Shown piece after piece: positions 15,056 to 22,397 of a stretch of 64,000 nucleotides of DNA (positions are counted from its first letter, which is position 1; each line of letters opens with the position of its first letter). Source of the DNA: Syntrophopropionicum propionicicum_A (GTDB taxonomy: Bacteria; Bacillota; Desulfotomaculia; Desulfotomaculales; Pelotomaculaceae). The notes under the pieces are model-generated. The model was not told where the DNA came from. It ran no database searches and was given only the letters and a program-made list of their open reading frames with translations. Made by a program: the position numbers and the translations under genes. The DNA is taken from NCBI RefSeq assembly GCF_048984525.1, contig NZ_JBMGJC010000004.1, positions 186,001 through 250,000 on the forward strand, written 5' to 3'.

Positions 15056-15673
15056 ATGAACGGAGATAACGGGCCCAAAAGAAAAGTGCGGACCGGCCTG
15101 GCAAAATTATTCAGGGACGCCCTGGACGAAGCGTTGGAAAGAGATCCTGTCCAACATATCAGGGACGGTTACCACAAAAAACTGGATCATGAATTTAATA
15201 CTGAGCTCAGCATTGATCCAGCGGAGGACGACCTGCGGCAAGATCCGGTCCAGCGGATCAGAGACAGCTATGATAAGAGGCTGGACAATGAAGACCATGC
15301 CCAGGCCAGCATCAGTTCCCTGGAAGACGAACTGCGGGACGAACCGATCCGGAGTATCAAAGAAGGTCTTGAAAAAAGAATAAACTATGAAGACGATATT
15401 AAAAACAATATCGACACACTGGAGGAAGCGCGGCGGGATGAGCCGGTCCAGCGCATCCGGGACACCTACGATAAAATATTAAATAGTGAATATGGAGAAC
15501 CAACAGCTGTGCAGGACGCCCCGCAGAAGGAAAAAAGCAATTACGCCAGGGTTGACCCTTTTCAGCGTATCAAAGAAACATACGACCAGATGTTTGATGA
15601 TAAAGAAAATAATTTTCAGGAAAACCAAAAAAATAAAAATGGCCAACTGCCGTGGTGGAAAAAGTTTTTTTAA
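15056..15673 (+). CDS. Charged 33-residue-repeat protein of unknown function
   Basis: 205 aa, no signal peptide or membrane span, very rich in Asp, Glu, Arg and Lys. Five copies of a helical repeat with core (D/E)P(V/I/F)(Q/R)xI(R/K)(D/E)xYxKxL begin at residues 30, 63, 96, 129 and 167, giving periods of 33, 33, 33 and 38. Copies include DPVQRIRDSYDKRLDNE and EPVQRIRDTYDKILNSE. It ends in a PWWKKFF amphipathic/aromatic tail that could touch a membrane. No known family is recognised. ATG 15056 follows a TGAGGG site. The repeats suggest a solenoid or elongated scaffold, but this is inference. Confidence 0.75.
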   Translation: MNGDNGPKRKVRTGLAKLFRDALDEALERDPVQHIRDGYHKKLDHEFNTELSIDPAEDDLRQDPVQRIRDSYDKRLDNEDHAQASISSLEDELRDEPIRSIKEGLEKRINYEDDIKNNIDTLEEARRDEPVQRIRDTYDKILNSEYGEPTAVQDAPQKEKSNYARVDPFQRIKETYDQMFDDKENNFQENQKNKNGQLPWWKKFF

Positions 15674-15706
15674 GCTCATCGGCATTTGGATCTCCGGCGT
15701 GCGTAC

Positions 15707-15755
15707 TTGACCAACCAAACATATGTTTGCTATAATACCTCCCACAGGAGGTATT
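15707..15755 (+). promoter_or_regulatory. Near-consensus promoter with two overlapping dyads
   Basis: TTGACC (15707-15712) and TATAAT (15731-15736) with an 18-base spacer form a near-perfect sigma-A promoter for the 64-aa gene. The spacer contains the 14-bp perfect palindrome CAAACATATGTTTG (15716-15729). A second perfect dyad, AATACCTCC/GGAGGTATT (15734-15742 and 15747-15755), overlaps the -10 and the expected start point. Both are well placed as repressor operators. Confidence 0.7.
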
Positions 15756-15774
15756 TTCTATAGGTGGTGGATAC

Positions 15775-15969
15775 ATGTCTGAAAATGAGAAACTGCTTAA
15801 AAGCTTATTGCAGGAGCTGAAAAATGTGCTTTTAGAGCCTTATGCCTCGGACCGGGCCAAGGTGCTGTTTATTGAAAACCTGTTCAACCGCTACACCCAT
15901 TTTTATAAAGTACCGGGATCTTTTTCAGCGGCCCAGCGGATAATTGACCGGGCAAAGGGCGCAGAATAA
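15775..15969 (+). CDS. Small conserved-looking hypothetical protein (64 aa)
   Basis: Soluble, probably all-helical protein with no recognised family (ENEKLLKSLLQELKNVLLE; FIENLFNRYTHFYKVPGSF). ATG 15775 has GGTGGTGG 5 bases upstream. It has its own strong promoter carrying two operator-like dyads (15707-15755), so it is probably tightly regulated. The next gene, uvsE, starts 65 bases later with no obvious terminator between, so co-transcription with the DNA-repair gene is possible. Confidence 0.7.
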   Translation: MSENEKLLKSLLQELKNVLLEPYASDRAKVLFIENLFNRYTHFYKVPGSFSAAQRIIDRAKGAE

Positions 15970-16034
15970 ACTTTACCAATAAAATATGAAGCCCATTATT
16001 ACGAAAATATATGTCAAAACTGGGGGGCGCCGGT

Positions 16035-17003
16035 TTGCATATCAGGTTCGGTTACGTGGCAATGTCCGTTATTCTTGAAAGTGCTTCCCCTTCGGGCACA
16101 GTTACATTTAAGACATACAGCAAGCTCGCTGAGAATGACGAGGCGGCCGCTTTAGCCAGGGTGCGGAGGACCGCCCGCGAAAACCTGCTCAACACGCTGC
16201 GCCTGCTCAGGCATAACAGGGCACACAGGGTGCGGGTATACCGTTTTTCATCCAAAATTATTCCCCTGGCCACCCATCCCATGCTGTCGGAATGGGACTA
16301 TATAAAAGACCTGAAAGAAGAGCTGGAGACAATCGGCAGTCTTGTAAAGGAAAATAAAATCAGGGTTTCCTTTCACCCTGATCACTATACTCTACTGAAC
16401 TCGCCTGCGGAAGAAATCCTCCAGGCTTCCCTGAAAGACCTCGGGCACCACTGTCGCCTGCTTGACGCAATGGTCCTGGATAACAGGGCCAGGCTTGTTA
16501 TCCACACCGGGGGCGCTTACCGTAATAAAAAGAACGCGCTGGAACGGTTCAAACAAAACTGGGGTCGCTTGCCCCGGCATATGGCGGACAGGATAGCTGT
16601 CGAGAACGACGACAAGTCTTTCACCGCGAAAGAAGTGCTGGATCTGTGCGGCGCGTTATCACTGCCCATGGTCCTGGATATCCACCATTATAAGTGCAAT
16701 AACGAGGGGGAAAGCCTGGCCGAAATTTTGCCTGCAGTCTTCTCAACCTGGGATATTGCCGGCCTGCCTCCGAAGTTTCACATCTCCAGCCCTAAAAGCG
16801 CGGCTGACTTCCGCAGCCACCATGATTTTGTAAACCCGGACGACCTCTACCCGTTTCTGAAGCTGGCACGTGAATTGAATAATGATATTGTTATTATGGT
16901 GGAGGCAAAGCAAAAAGACAGGGCGATGTTTCAGCTGGTCGGGGACCTGGCCGGCTACCCCATGGTGGAGCGTGACGGTGACGCGGCCCTAATATTTTTA
17001 TAG
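16035..17003 (+). CDS. uvsE: UV damage endonuclease UvdE
   Basis: Metal-dependent TIM-barrel endonuclease that nicks DNA 5' to cyclobutane dimers, 6-4 products and abasic sites. Family landmarks in order: HIRFGYVAMS near the N-terminus, YRFSSKIIPLATHP, VSFHPDHYTLLNSP, LVIHTGGAYRNKK, IAVENDDKSFT, MVLDIHHYKCN, KFHISSPK and VMVEAKQKD. These His/Glu/Asp residues build the three-metal site. TTG 16035 is preferred because GGGGGG lies 8 bases upstream and gives the usual HIRxGYVA start; ATG 16011 would add 8 residues. Length 322 aa is normal. Confidence 0.93.
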   Translation: MHIRFGYVAMSVILESASPSGTVTFKTYSKLAENDEAAALARVRRTARENLLNTLRLLRHNRAHRVRVYRFSSKIIPLATHPMLSEWDYIKDLKEELETIGSLVKENKIRVSFHPDHYTLLNSPAEEILQASLKDLGHHCRLLDAMVLDNRARLVIHTGGAYRNKKNALERFKQNWGRLPRHMADRIAVENDDKSFTAKEVLDLCGALSLPMVLDIHHYKCNNEGESLAEILPAVFSTWDIAGLPPKFHISSPKSAADFRSHHDFVNPDDLYPFLKLARELNNDIVIMVEAKQKDRAMFQLVGDLAGYPMVERDGDAALIFL

Positions 17004-17094
17004 CTTAAAACGGTGAGTAAGGATTTCAAAAGGTAAACCTGGTTATCATAAAGGCGGGTAATTATATTCAAATAAATAAAGGGCGGGAAAAAAC

Positions 17095-17376
17095 TTGAGC
17101 AGGCAGCGGTTCATACGTTTTCACACTCTGGAAAACCTGGACAACTTTTTCAAAGAGTCAAAAAGACAGGAACTGATTTTTAAGGCCCACCCCATATCAG
17201 GCAGTCCGGAAAGGTTTAGGTACGACAGCGGCGGGAAAGCGGTATCAAGCCTGGAAGACGGAGCCAGGTTCGACAGTATGGAGGATTTTTACCGGTATGT
17301 ATTTCAGTGTGACTCTGAAGGTTACCCCAATACTGAATACATCGACTTCGAGCTGTGGGAGCCAAAAGTTTTCTGA
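17095..17376 (+). CDS. Hypothetical protein (93 aa)
   Basis: Soluble 93-aa protein, no recognised domain. Composition is rich in Phe, Tyr, Arg and Glu (RFIRFHTLENLDNFFKES; MEDFYRYVFQCD; IDFELWEPKVF). It starts at TTG with GGGCGGG upstream. It lies between uvsE and a spore-coat-type gene; the 56-base gap to the latter, without a terminator, leaves co-transcription open. Confidence 0.65.
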   Translation: MSRQRFIRFHTLENLDNFFKESKRQELIFKAHPISGSPERFRYDSGGKAVSSLEDGARFDSMEDFYRYVFQCDSEGYPNTEYIDFELWEPKVF

Positions 17377-17432
17377 ATAACAATATCTGATAATCAGCAT
17401 AATACTGGCATAAAAAAAATAGGAGGGATATT

Positions 17433-18035
17433 ATGCCGGCTAACCTTGGCGCCCATGAAACAATGGAATTACACGAGGTCCTCACGCACACCATCGACGG
17501 CATTAACCAGCTGCAGCTGTACAGCCCCCATGTGAAAGACCCCCAGCTGAGGAACATCCTGGACAACCAAATTAATTTCGCACACCAGGAATACAACAAT
17601 ATGGTCAATGCCACCAGCCAGCGGGGCAGGGGTGAAGCTGTCCCCTACCGCAGAGTTGGCAACGTCAGCCCTTCGTATGGTCTGCGGCACCCGGGCCCCG
17701 TAGCGCCAAATGTTTCACCCGATGAGATTGACGACAGGGATATTTCAAGCGGGATGCTGGGATTCCATAAATCATCTGCTACGCTTAAGATGACAGCCTC
17801 TCTTGAATTTGCAGATCCTTATTTAAGGCGAATGGTGCAGCAAGGCGCTATCAACTGCTCCGAGCAGGCTTATGAGGTATGGAATTATATGAACCAAAAA
17901 GGATATTACCAGGTGCCGACGATGAAAGAAATGACAACAGGCACGATGATCAATACATTCCAGCCCGCTAACATGGGGCAAATGGGTCAAACGGGACAAA
18001 TGGGACAGATGGGACAGATGGGACATATCAGTTAA
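17433..18035 (+). CDS. CotF-like spore coat protein with a Met-Gly-Gln tail
   Basis: Coat F-type ferritin-like helical protein, likely part of or bound to the spore coat. The N-terminal block (LGAHETMELHEVLTHTIDGINQ) and the second helical half (LKMTASLEFADPYLRRMVQQGAINC, YEVWNYMNQKGYYQVP) are typical of the family. The last ~25 residues are a short repeat of Gly-Gln-Met/Thr units. ATG 17433 follows AGGAGGG. A perfect hairpin terminator comes directly after. Expected to be a late sporulation gene, though I cannot identify its sigma-factor promoter. Confidence 0.85.
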   Translation: MPANLGAHETMELHEVLTHTIDGINQLQLYSPHVKDPQLRNILDNQINFAHQEYNNMVNATSQRGRGEAVPYRRVGNVSPSYGLRHPGPVAPNVSPDEIDDRDISSGMLGFHKSSATLKMTASLEFADPYLRRMVQQGAINCSEQAYEVWNYMNQKGYYQVPTMKEMTTGTMINTFQPANMGQMGQTGQMGQMGQMGHIS

Positions 18036-18041
18036 ACCGGG

Positions 18042-18077
18042 CCCCTGGTTCACAAGACCAGGGGTCTAAATTTTTTA
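18042..18077 (+). terminator. Terminator of the CotF-like gene
   Basis: CCCCTGGT (18042-18049) pairs with ACCAGGGG (18057-18064), followed by a T-rich tract (18071-18076). Confidence 0.85.
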
Positions 18078-18166
18078 TTTATTCTAAATTATTTTTTAAT
18101 TCAAAATATAATCATTTTGTGGTATCTTTAAAAAAGCTAAATAATTCAACGCAGGAGGTGTGTTTT

Positions 18167-18340
18167 ATGATTATGAACAGAGTTGAACTGTTGGAAGCTA
18201 TTGAAAATACACAGAAAAACATTAACTCGGTTAAAGAAATGCTGTCAACGGCCACTGACCAAAATGCCGCCAGCGACCTGAGGGCTAAACTTAAAAGCTT
18301 GCTGAACACTCACATTGAGCTGATGGACCAACTAGGGTGA
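18167..18340 (+). CDS. Small helical protein (57 aa)
   Basis: Heptad-like coiled-coil peptide (NRVELLEAIENTQKNINSVKEM; LRAKLKSLLNTHIELMDQLG). CAGGAGGTG lies 7-8 bases before ATG 18167, which I prefer to the in-frame GTG at 18119. No family recognised. It is flanked by terminators on both sides, so it forms its own unit; a TATAAT-like element sits about 60 bases upstream. Could be a small sporulation protein given its neighbour, but this is only context. Confidence 0.6.
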   Translation: MIMNRVELLEAIENTQKNINSVKEMLSTATDQNAASDLRAKLKSLLNTHIELMDQLG

Positions 18341-18376
18341 TAGAAAGTAGAATAAACCGGAGGAACCGGTTTCTGG

Positions 18377-18405
18377 AACCGCCGCCCCAAGGCGGTTTTT
18401 GTTTT
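18377..18405 (+). terminator. Terminator of the small helical protein gene
   Basis: AACCGCC (18377-18383) and GGCGGTT (18391-18397) form the stem, followed by TTTTTGTTTT. Confidence 0.85.
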
Positions 18406-18555
18406 GCATCAACCGCCATAATTTGACGCCCGATGCCGCTCAGGTGTTATTAACGATTTAATAGGGTGGAAAATGAGGCTATAAAATATTTGGCTAAAAT
18501 GTTTTAATGTGTTAATCTTTAATCAGCCTAAGTTTTTATGAGCAGGGAGAATTAT

Positions 18556-19671
18556 ATGGGACACATAGCAAACGCCAAAGACATGGTTTACAGGGCGCTG
18601 GCCGAAAGGCTCAGTAAAAACCCGGTGGGCGTAATAATAAATGAAACCCTGCTGGAAATTCTCCACCGGCTATACAGCGAGAGCGAAGCCTCAGTTGGCG
18701 GCAAATTCCCTTTAACCCCGGTGCCGCTTGAAAAGATTGCCGCGGCGACAGGTTATGAAGAAAACAGGCTTAAAAAAATATTGGATGAAATGGCCGAAAA
18801 AGGGCTGGTGCTGGATATCTCGCGCCGAAGCACAGTCCTTTATATGCTGGCGCCGATGGTGATCGGTTTTTTCGAGTACACTTTCATGCGGGCCAATGAA
18901 AATGTCGATATGAAGGAACTGGCCGGACTCTTTGAGATTTATTTTAAAGACGACGGTGTAAGGGATGAATTGTCCGGCGGGGAAACGAAGATGTTTAAAA
19001 CCATGGTATACGAAAGGCTGATCCCTGCCGCTGTGGAGACCGAGGTTTTAAGTTGGGAAAGGGCGTCTGAAATAATTGTCCAATCGGGCGGCGGGGCTCT
19101 TTCCATGTGTTCGTGCCGGCACAAGGCCCAGCACCTTGGCAAATCGTGCGGCGCGCCGCTGGACGTGTGCATGTCACTGGGCAAAAGCGCCTCGGAGTGG
19201 TTGGTCCGGCGGGGATTAGGCAGGGCGGCTGGTGTGGACGAGCTGCTGCGGGTCCTGGAACGAACAGAGAAGGCCGGCCTGGTCCACCTGGGTGACAATG
19301 TGCTCAATAACCCGACCTTTATCTGCCACTGCTGCGGCTGCTGCTGCACAGTGCTGAAAGCCGTCAGGGAATCCGGGAAATTTATGGCTCATCCAAGCAA
19401 TTTCATACCGCGGCTGGCTGAAGATCAGTGTGTCGGGTGCGGGACGTGCGCAAGGTCCTGCCATATAGGCGCCATAGACATGCGGCCGGATGAAAAGGGT
19501 GTGGAACTGCCCTGTATAAGCCAGGACCTGTGCATTGGCTGCGGTGTCTGCGCATCTGCTTGTCCCCGGGGTACGCTCGTTATGTCCAGGCGGGACGCCA
19601 TACATGTTCCCCCGAAAAACAGTATGGAGAAATTTTCCCGCATTGCCGGAGAAAAGAGAAGAAGCAGCTGA
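18556..19671 (+). CDS. Winged-helix and multi-cluster iron-sulfur protein
   Basis: About 371 aa. N-terminal ~150 residues include a winged-helix-like region (IAAATGYEENRLKKILDEMAEKG). Then comes a cysteine-rich middle (CSCRHKAQHLGKSCG, ~185, and CHCCGCCCTVLKAV, ~258). The C-terminus holds two ferredoxin motifs, CVGCGTCARSCH and CIGCGVCASACP, for two [4Fe-4S] clusters. This type occurs in anaerobes next to redox enzymes or transporters; function is unproven, perhaps a redox-responsive regulator or electron carrier. ATG 18556 has AGGGAGA 5-6 bases upstream; ATG 18538 is in frame. Its stop overlaps the next start, so the two are translationally coupled. Confidence 0.8.
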   Translation: MGHIANAKDMVYRALAERLSKNPVGVIINETLLEILHRLYSESEASVGGKFPLTPVPLEKIAAATGYEENRLKKILDEMAEKGLVLDISRRSTVLYMLAPMVIGFFEYTFMRANENVDMKELAGLFEIYFKDDGVRDELSGGETKMFKTMVYERLIPAAVETEVLSWERASEIIVQSGGGALSMCSCRHKAQHLGKSCGAPLDVCMSLGKSASEWLVRRGLGRAAGVDELLRVLERTEKAGLVHLGDNVLNNPTFICHCCGCCCTVLKAVRESGKFMAHPSNFIPRLAEDQCVGCGTCARSCHIGAIDMRPDEKGVELPCISQDLCIGCGVCASACPRGTLVMSRRDAIHVPPKNSMEKFSRIAGEKRRSS

Positions 19672-20657
19672 TGAATTTATTTTTTCTCCCGTCGCGGAAT
19701 ATAGCCCTGACCATACCAGTGATGCTTGTTACAGGTTTTATAGCGGGTTTATATTTAAACACCAGCTTTTTAAAAGACTATATACTGTTGGTCACAGTAC
19801 TTATTATGATCTATCCCACCATGATCGGCTTTAAAACAAACGAGATTATCAACACCAGCCATACCAGGCTGCTGTTGGCCGCGTCAGTTATTAACTTCAT
19901 ACTGGTCCCGCTGCTGGCTTATGTGCTTGGTGTGGTATTTCTGCTGAGGGACCCGCAGCTTTTCGCCGGCCTGGCCATCGCGTCGCTGCTGCCGACCTCA
20001 AACATGACTATCGCTTTCACTCATTTTGGCAGGGGGAATATTCCGGCTGCTGTTAAGCTTACGGTTATCAGCCTGGTTTTTGGTTCACTGCTGGCGCCCT
20101 GGTACCTGTATATTATGGTCGGCGGTTATATTGAAATAAATGTCCTGGCCATGCTCCAGACTGTTTCGATGGTAATTTTCCTGCCGTTGTTTATGGGTAT
20201 AACCACCTACAATATAATTTTGAAAAAATATACCAGGGAAGAATTTGAAAACACCGTTAAGCCTTATCTGCCCGCGCTCAGCGCCTGGGGCATGGTATAC
20301 GTTATTTTTACCGGGATCAGCACCAACGCCCATACCATTGTCTCAAAGCCCGGCCTGCTCCTGGTTTCCCTGATGGTCTGGGTGTTTTTCTACGCTTTCA
20401 ACTATATGATTTCCATTAAAGCCGGCCGCAGGTACTTTAACCGGCAGGATTCCGTTACTCTTGTTTTCGGCACCGTCCTGCGCAACCTGGCGATTTCGAT
20501 CGGCCTTGCGGCCACCGCTTTCGGTGTCACTGCCGCTTTCATGGTTTCCCTGGCGTTTCTGTTCCAGGGACAGTCCGCCGCCTGGTTTGTCAGGCTGAAT
20601 GAAAAATACAATATTCTGCCTGAAGATTCCGCCGACCTGAGGATTAAAACAAATTGA
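19671..20657 (+). CDS. Bile acid:sodium symporter (SBF/ACR3-fold) family permease
   Basis: Membrane protein of about 328 aa with roughly ten spans, of the SBF/BASS superfamily that includes ACR3. Motifs LLPTSNMTIAFTHFGRGN (~105-122) and the C-terminal LVFGTVLRNLAISIGLA block are characteristic of the core crossing helices. I see no cysteine in the protein, whereas ACR3 arsenite exporters need one in a core helix, so arsenite export is unlikely and an organic anion is more plausible. The start is fixed by the 1-base overlap TGATG with the upstream iron-sulfur gene. Confidence 0.85.
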   Translation: MNLFFLPSRNIALTIPVMLVTGFIAGLYLNTSFLKDYILLVTVLIMIYPTMIGFKTNEIINTSHTRLLLAASVINFILVPLLAYVLGVVFLLRDPQLFAGLAIASLLPTSNMTIAFTHFGRGNIPAAVKLTVISLVFGSLLAPWYLYIMVGGYIEINVLAMLQTVSMVIFLPLFMGITTYNIILKKYTREEFENTVKPYLPALSAWGMVYVIFTGISTNAHTIVSKPGLLLVSLMVWVFFYAFNYMISIKAGRRYFNRQDSVTLVFGTVLRNLAISIGLAATAFGVTAAFMVSLAFLFQGQSAAWFVRLNEKYNILPEDSADLRIKTN

Positions 20658-20678
20658 CAGGATTGGAACCTGAGAATT

Positions 20679-20728
20679 GTAGGTGCGGCTTCAGCCGCAC
20701 ATCTTTGGCGGGATAAATCCCGCCCTAC
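20679..20728. repeat. REP-like double hairpin (GTAG family)
   Basis: GTAG then GTGCGGCTTCAGCCGCAC (hairpin, 20683-20700), a 6-base gap, then GGCGGGATAAATCCCGCC (hairpin, 20707-20724) and CTAC. The two units face each other, each with the GTAG tetranucleotide on the outside. Same family at 28408, 35925-36016, 36489, 46901-47178, 50347-50456 and 55343. It lies between convergent genes. Confidence 0.85.
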
Positions 20729-20817
20729 ATTGTTATCTTGACTAGTTGGTTGGGAAAGAAACAGGGATATAAAAGGTGGGATATTGCTATCGAATAAAGG
20801 AGTAGTCACGGCTTTTG

Positions 20818-21756
20818 TTAGTGGACTGAAAGTTCCTGGCGCAAGTTGACCGGCTGGTAATCCTCCAGCAGTTTGCCGTCAACGACGACCACAACCGGGA
20901 ACTGGCCGGCGTTGAAAGCCGAGCCGACCCTGCCGCGGGCGTCAACGGCCAAGATGCCGCCTTCAGCTTTTTTTAGTTCATGCAGCCTCTTGAGGGCTGA
21001 TTTTATTGCCTGCTGAGGCTCACTGCCACCGGCAATCACTTCATCGACGTATTTCGATGTTAGTGTCTCTATAAATGCTTCGCCGACACCGGTGCACACG
21101 ACGGCGCTAGTTTTGGAGGCGAATATACCTCCTCCGAGGCATGGAGTATCTCCTACCCGGCCCGGGGTCTTCAGTGAACAGCCTCCGGTGGATGAAGCCG
21201 CGGCCAGCCCCTCGCCGTCCCAGACGACGCACCCGACCGTATCGCCGTGATAGGCCAGGCCGGTGTACAGGTTTTGGGTTGGTTTTTCCCCGCGGGCAAG
21301 GCTTTCCCTGGCCTTCTGCCAGGCGTCGAGCTGTTCGTCGGAAACGCAGTTTGCCGTTGGAAAACCATGTTTGCGGGCAAATTTAATTGCACCGTCTCCA
21401 GCCAGGATGACATCTTTGGTTTTTTCCATCAGCGCCCTGGCTACAGAAACAGGATTATGGACATCCCGGATGGCGGCGATAGCGGAGAAACGGCTGAATA
21501 CACCATCGACGATGGCTGCATCCATTTCCACAACACCGTCAAAATTAAGCACGGATCCATACCCGCAATTAAATTTTGGCGATTCCTCCAGGATACGCAG
21601 CACTGCTTCCAGCGCCTGTACGCGGCTTTTGGCCAGGAGTCCATGCCCCTGCAGGGCCGCATCCTGAAGAATTTCCAGATACTGTTTATCCCGGCTGGTG
21701 TCCAGCCCGCCATGTACAGCTATTATTCCCATGGACATAGTCTGGGCATAAAGCAA
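20818..21756 (-). CDS. Isoaspartyl peptidase/L-asparaginase (Ntn-hydrolase T2 family)
   Basis: N-terminal nucleophile hydrolase that cleaves isoaspartyl dipeptides and asparagine; the precursor self-cleaves to expose a Thr. Autocleavage site GD|TVGCVVWD puts the nucleophile at T173. GGCSLKTPGRVGDTPCLGGGIFA and VVCTGVGEAFIE line the substrate pocket. N-terminal IIAVHGGLDTS and the subunit-joining region are present. Length 312 aa is normal. Starts at codons 1, 7 or 9 are possible. It is monocistronic on the minus strand. Confidence 0.92.
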   Translation of the reverse strand: MLYAQTMSMGIIAVHGGLDTSRDKQYLEILQDAALQGHGLLAKSRVQALEAVLRILEESPKFNCGYGSVLNFDGVVEMDAAIVDGVFSRFSAIAAIRDVHNPVSVARALMEKTKDVILAGDGAIKFARKHGFPTANCVSDEQLDAWQKARESLARGEKPTQNLYTGLAYHGDTVGCVVWDGEGLAAASSTGGCSLKTPGRVGDTPCLGGGIFASKTSAVVCTGVGEAFIETLTSKYVDEVIAGGSEPQQAIKSALKRLHELKKAEGGILAVDARGRVGSAFNAGQFPVVVVVDGKLLEDYQPVNLRQELSVH

Positions 21757-21809
21757 TTCTTCTATGCATGGGATGGGTATAGTACTTTAGCATAATGAGG
21801 GCATAAATC

Positions 21810-22058
21810 TTGATCATCTATATACTGGCGATTAATATTACCGGTTTTTTGATAATGTGGTATGACAAAGCCATGGCCCGCGCCCGCAGATACAGGGTCC
21901 CTGAAAGCAGGCTGCTCCTTTTAGCCGTCGCGGGCGGATCTGTTGGCGTTTATTTGGGGATGCATATTTTTAAACACAAAACAAACAAGTTGCTCTTCAG
22001 CCTGGGTGTGCCGGCTATTTTTGTAGCCCAGATTATTATTTTCAGGACGCTGCATTAA
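21810..22058 (+). CDS. DUF1294 family membrane protein
   Basis: 82-aa membrane protein of the DUF1294 family, which appears alone or fused to cold-shock domains. NITGFLIMWYDKAMAR is the family signature; GGSVGVYLGMHIFKHKTN starts the second half. Two or three hydrophobic spans. Function unknown. It is divergent from the isoaspartyl peptidase gene by 53 bases. Confidence 0.85.
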   Translation: MIIYILAINITGFLIMWYDKAMARARRYRVPESRLLLLAVAGGSVGVYLGMHIFKHKTNKLLFSLGVPAIFVAQIIIFRTLH

Positions 22059-22090
22059 AGCTATATTAAAGGAATTGGGACACACCGTTT

Positions 22091-22115
22091 GAGACGTGAG
22101 AAATGAGATGTGAGA
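22091..22115. repeat. GAGACGTGAG-type short repeat
   Basis: GAGACGTGAG then AAATGAGATG then TGAGA: a degenerate tandem of GA(G/A)ACGTGAG-like units, preceded by CACACCGTTT. The same string recurs at 46867-46896, 47120-47152, 50319-50336 and, inverted, at 28455-28492. Confidence 0.6.
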
Positions 22116-22268
22116 ATGATGTCTGACACGCTGATAGCCTCAATTATTTTTTTTGTTATCATCCCCATTGTATTGAACAGGTTCTTAGGCTGGCGAGGCA
22201 ATAAAGCCCAATACGGACTTGTTGTTATCGCCGCTCTTTACTGGATTTACATCTGGTACGCAGATTAG
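22116..22268 (+). CDS. Small two-span membrane protein (50 aa)
   Basis: Tandem ATG ATG start at 22116/22119, then SDTLIASIIFFVIIPIVLNRF, a short polar loop (LGWRGNKAQYG) and a second span (LVVIAALYWIYIWYAD). The two-helix hairpin layout and clean codon use argue for a real gene, though the upstream repeat leaves it with a poor Shine-Dalgarno (GAGATGTGAGA). No family recognised. Confidence 0.5.
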   Translation: MMSDTLIASIIFFVIIPIVLNRFLGWRGNKAQYGLVVIAALYWIYIWYAD

Positions 22269-22286
22269 AAAAAAATTTAAATTCTG

Positions 22287-22313
22287 CCCCCAAAAAACGC
22301 CACTATTTTCGTA
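22287..22313 (+). promoter_or_regulatory. Possible sigma-I-type autoregulatory promoter
   Basis: CCCCCAAAA (22287-22295) and CGTA (22310-22313), 14 bases apart and about 85 bases before sigI, resemble the C-rich -35 and CGA-type -10 described for sigma-I promoters. A TATTAT (22312-22317) overlaps but lacks a sigma-A -35. Confidence 0.35.
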
Positions 22314-22397
22314 TTATAAGAAAAGGAGCGGTCCCCAAACGGCCCCTGCTTGTAAAACGAGAAAGAGGTGGTTTCCGGCATTAAGGGGAGTGAATGT

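Noticed and set aside
20402..20809. Minus-strand frame overlapping the SBF permease end and a REP element
   Set aside because: It crosses a repeat and a confirmed membrane-protein gene and has no family resemblance.
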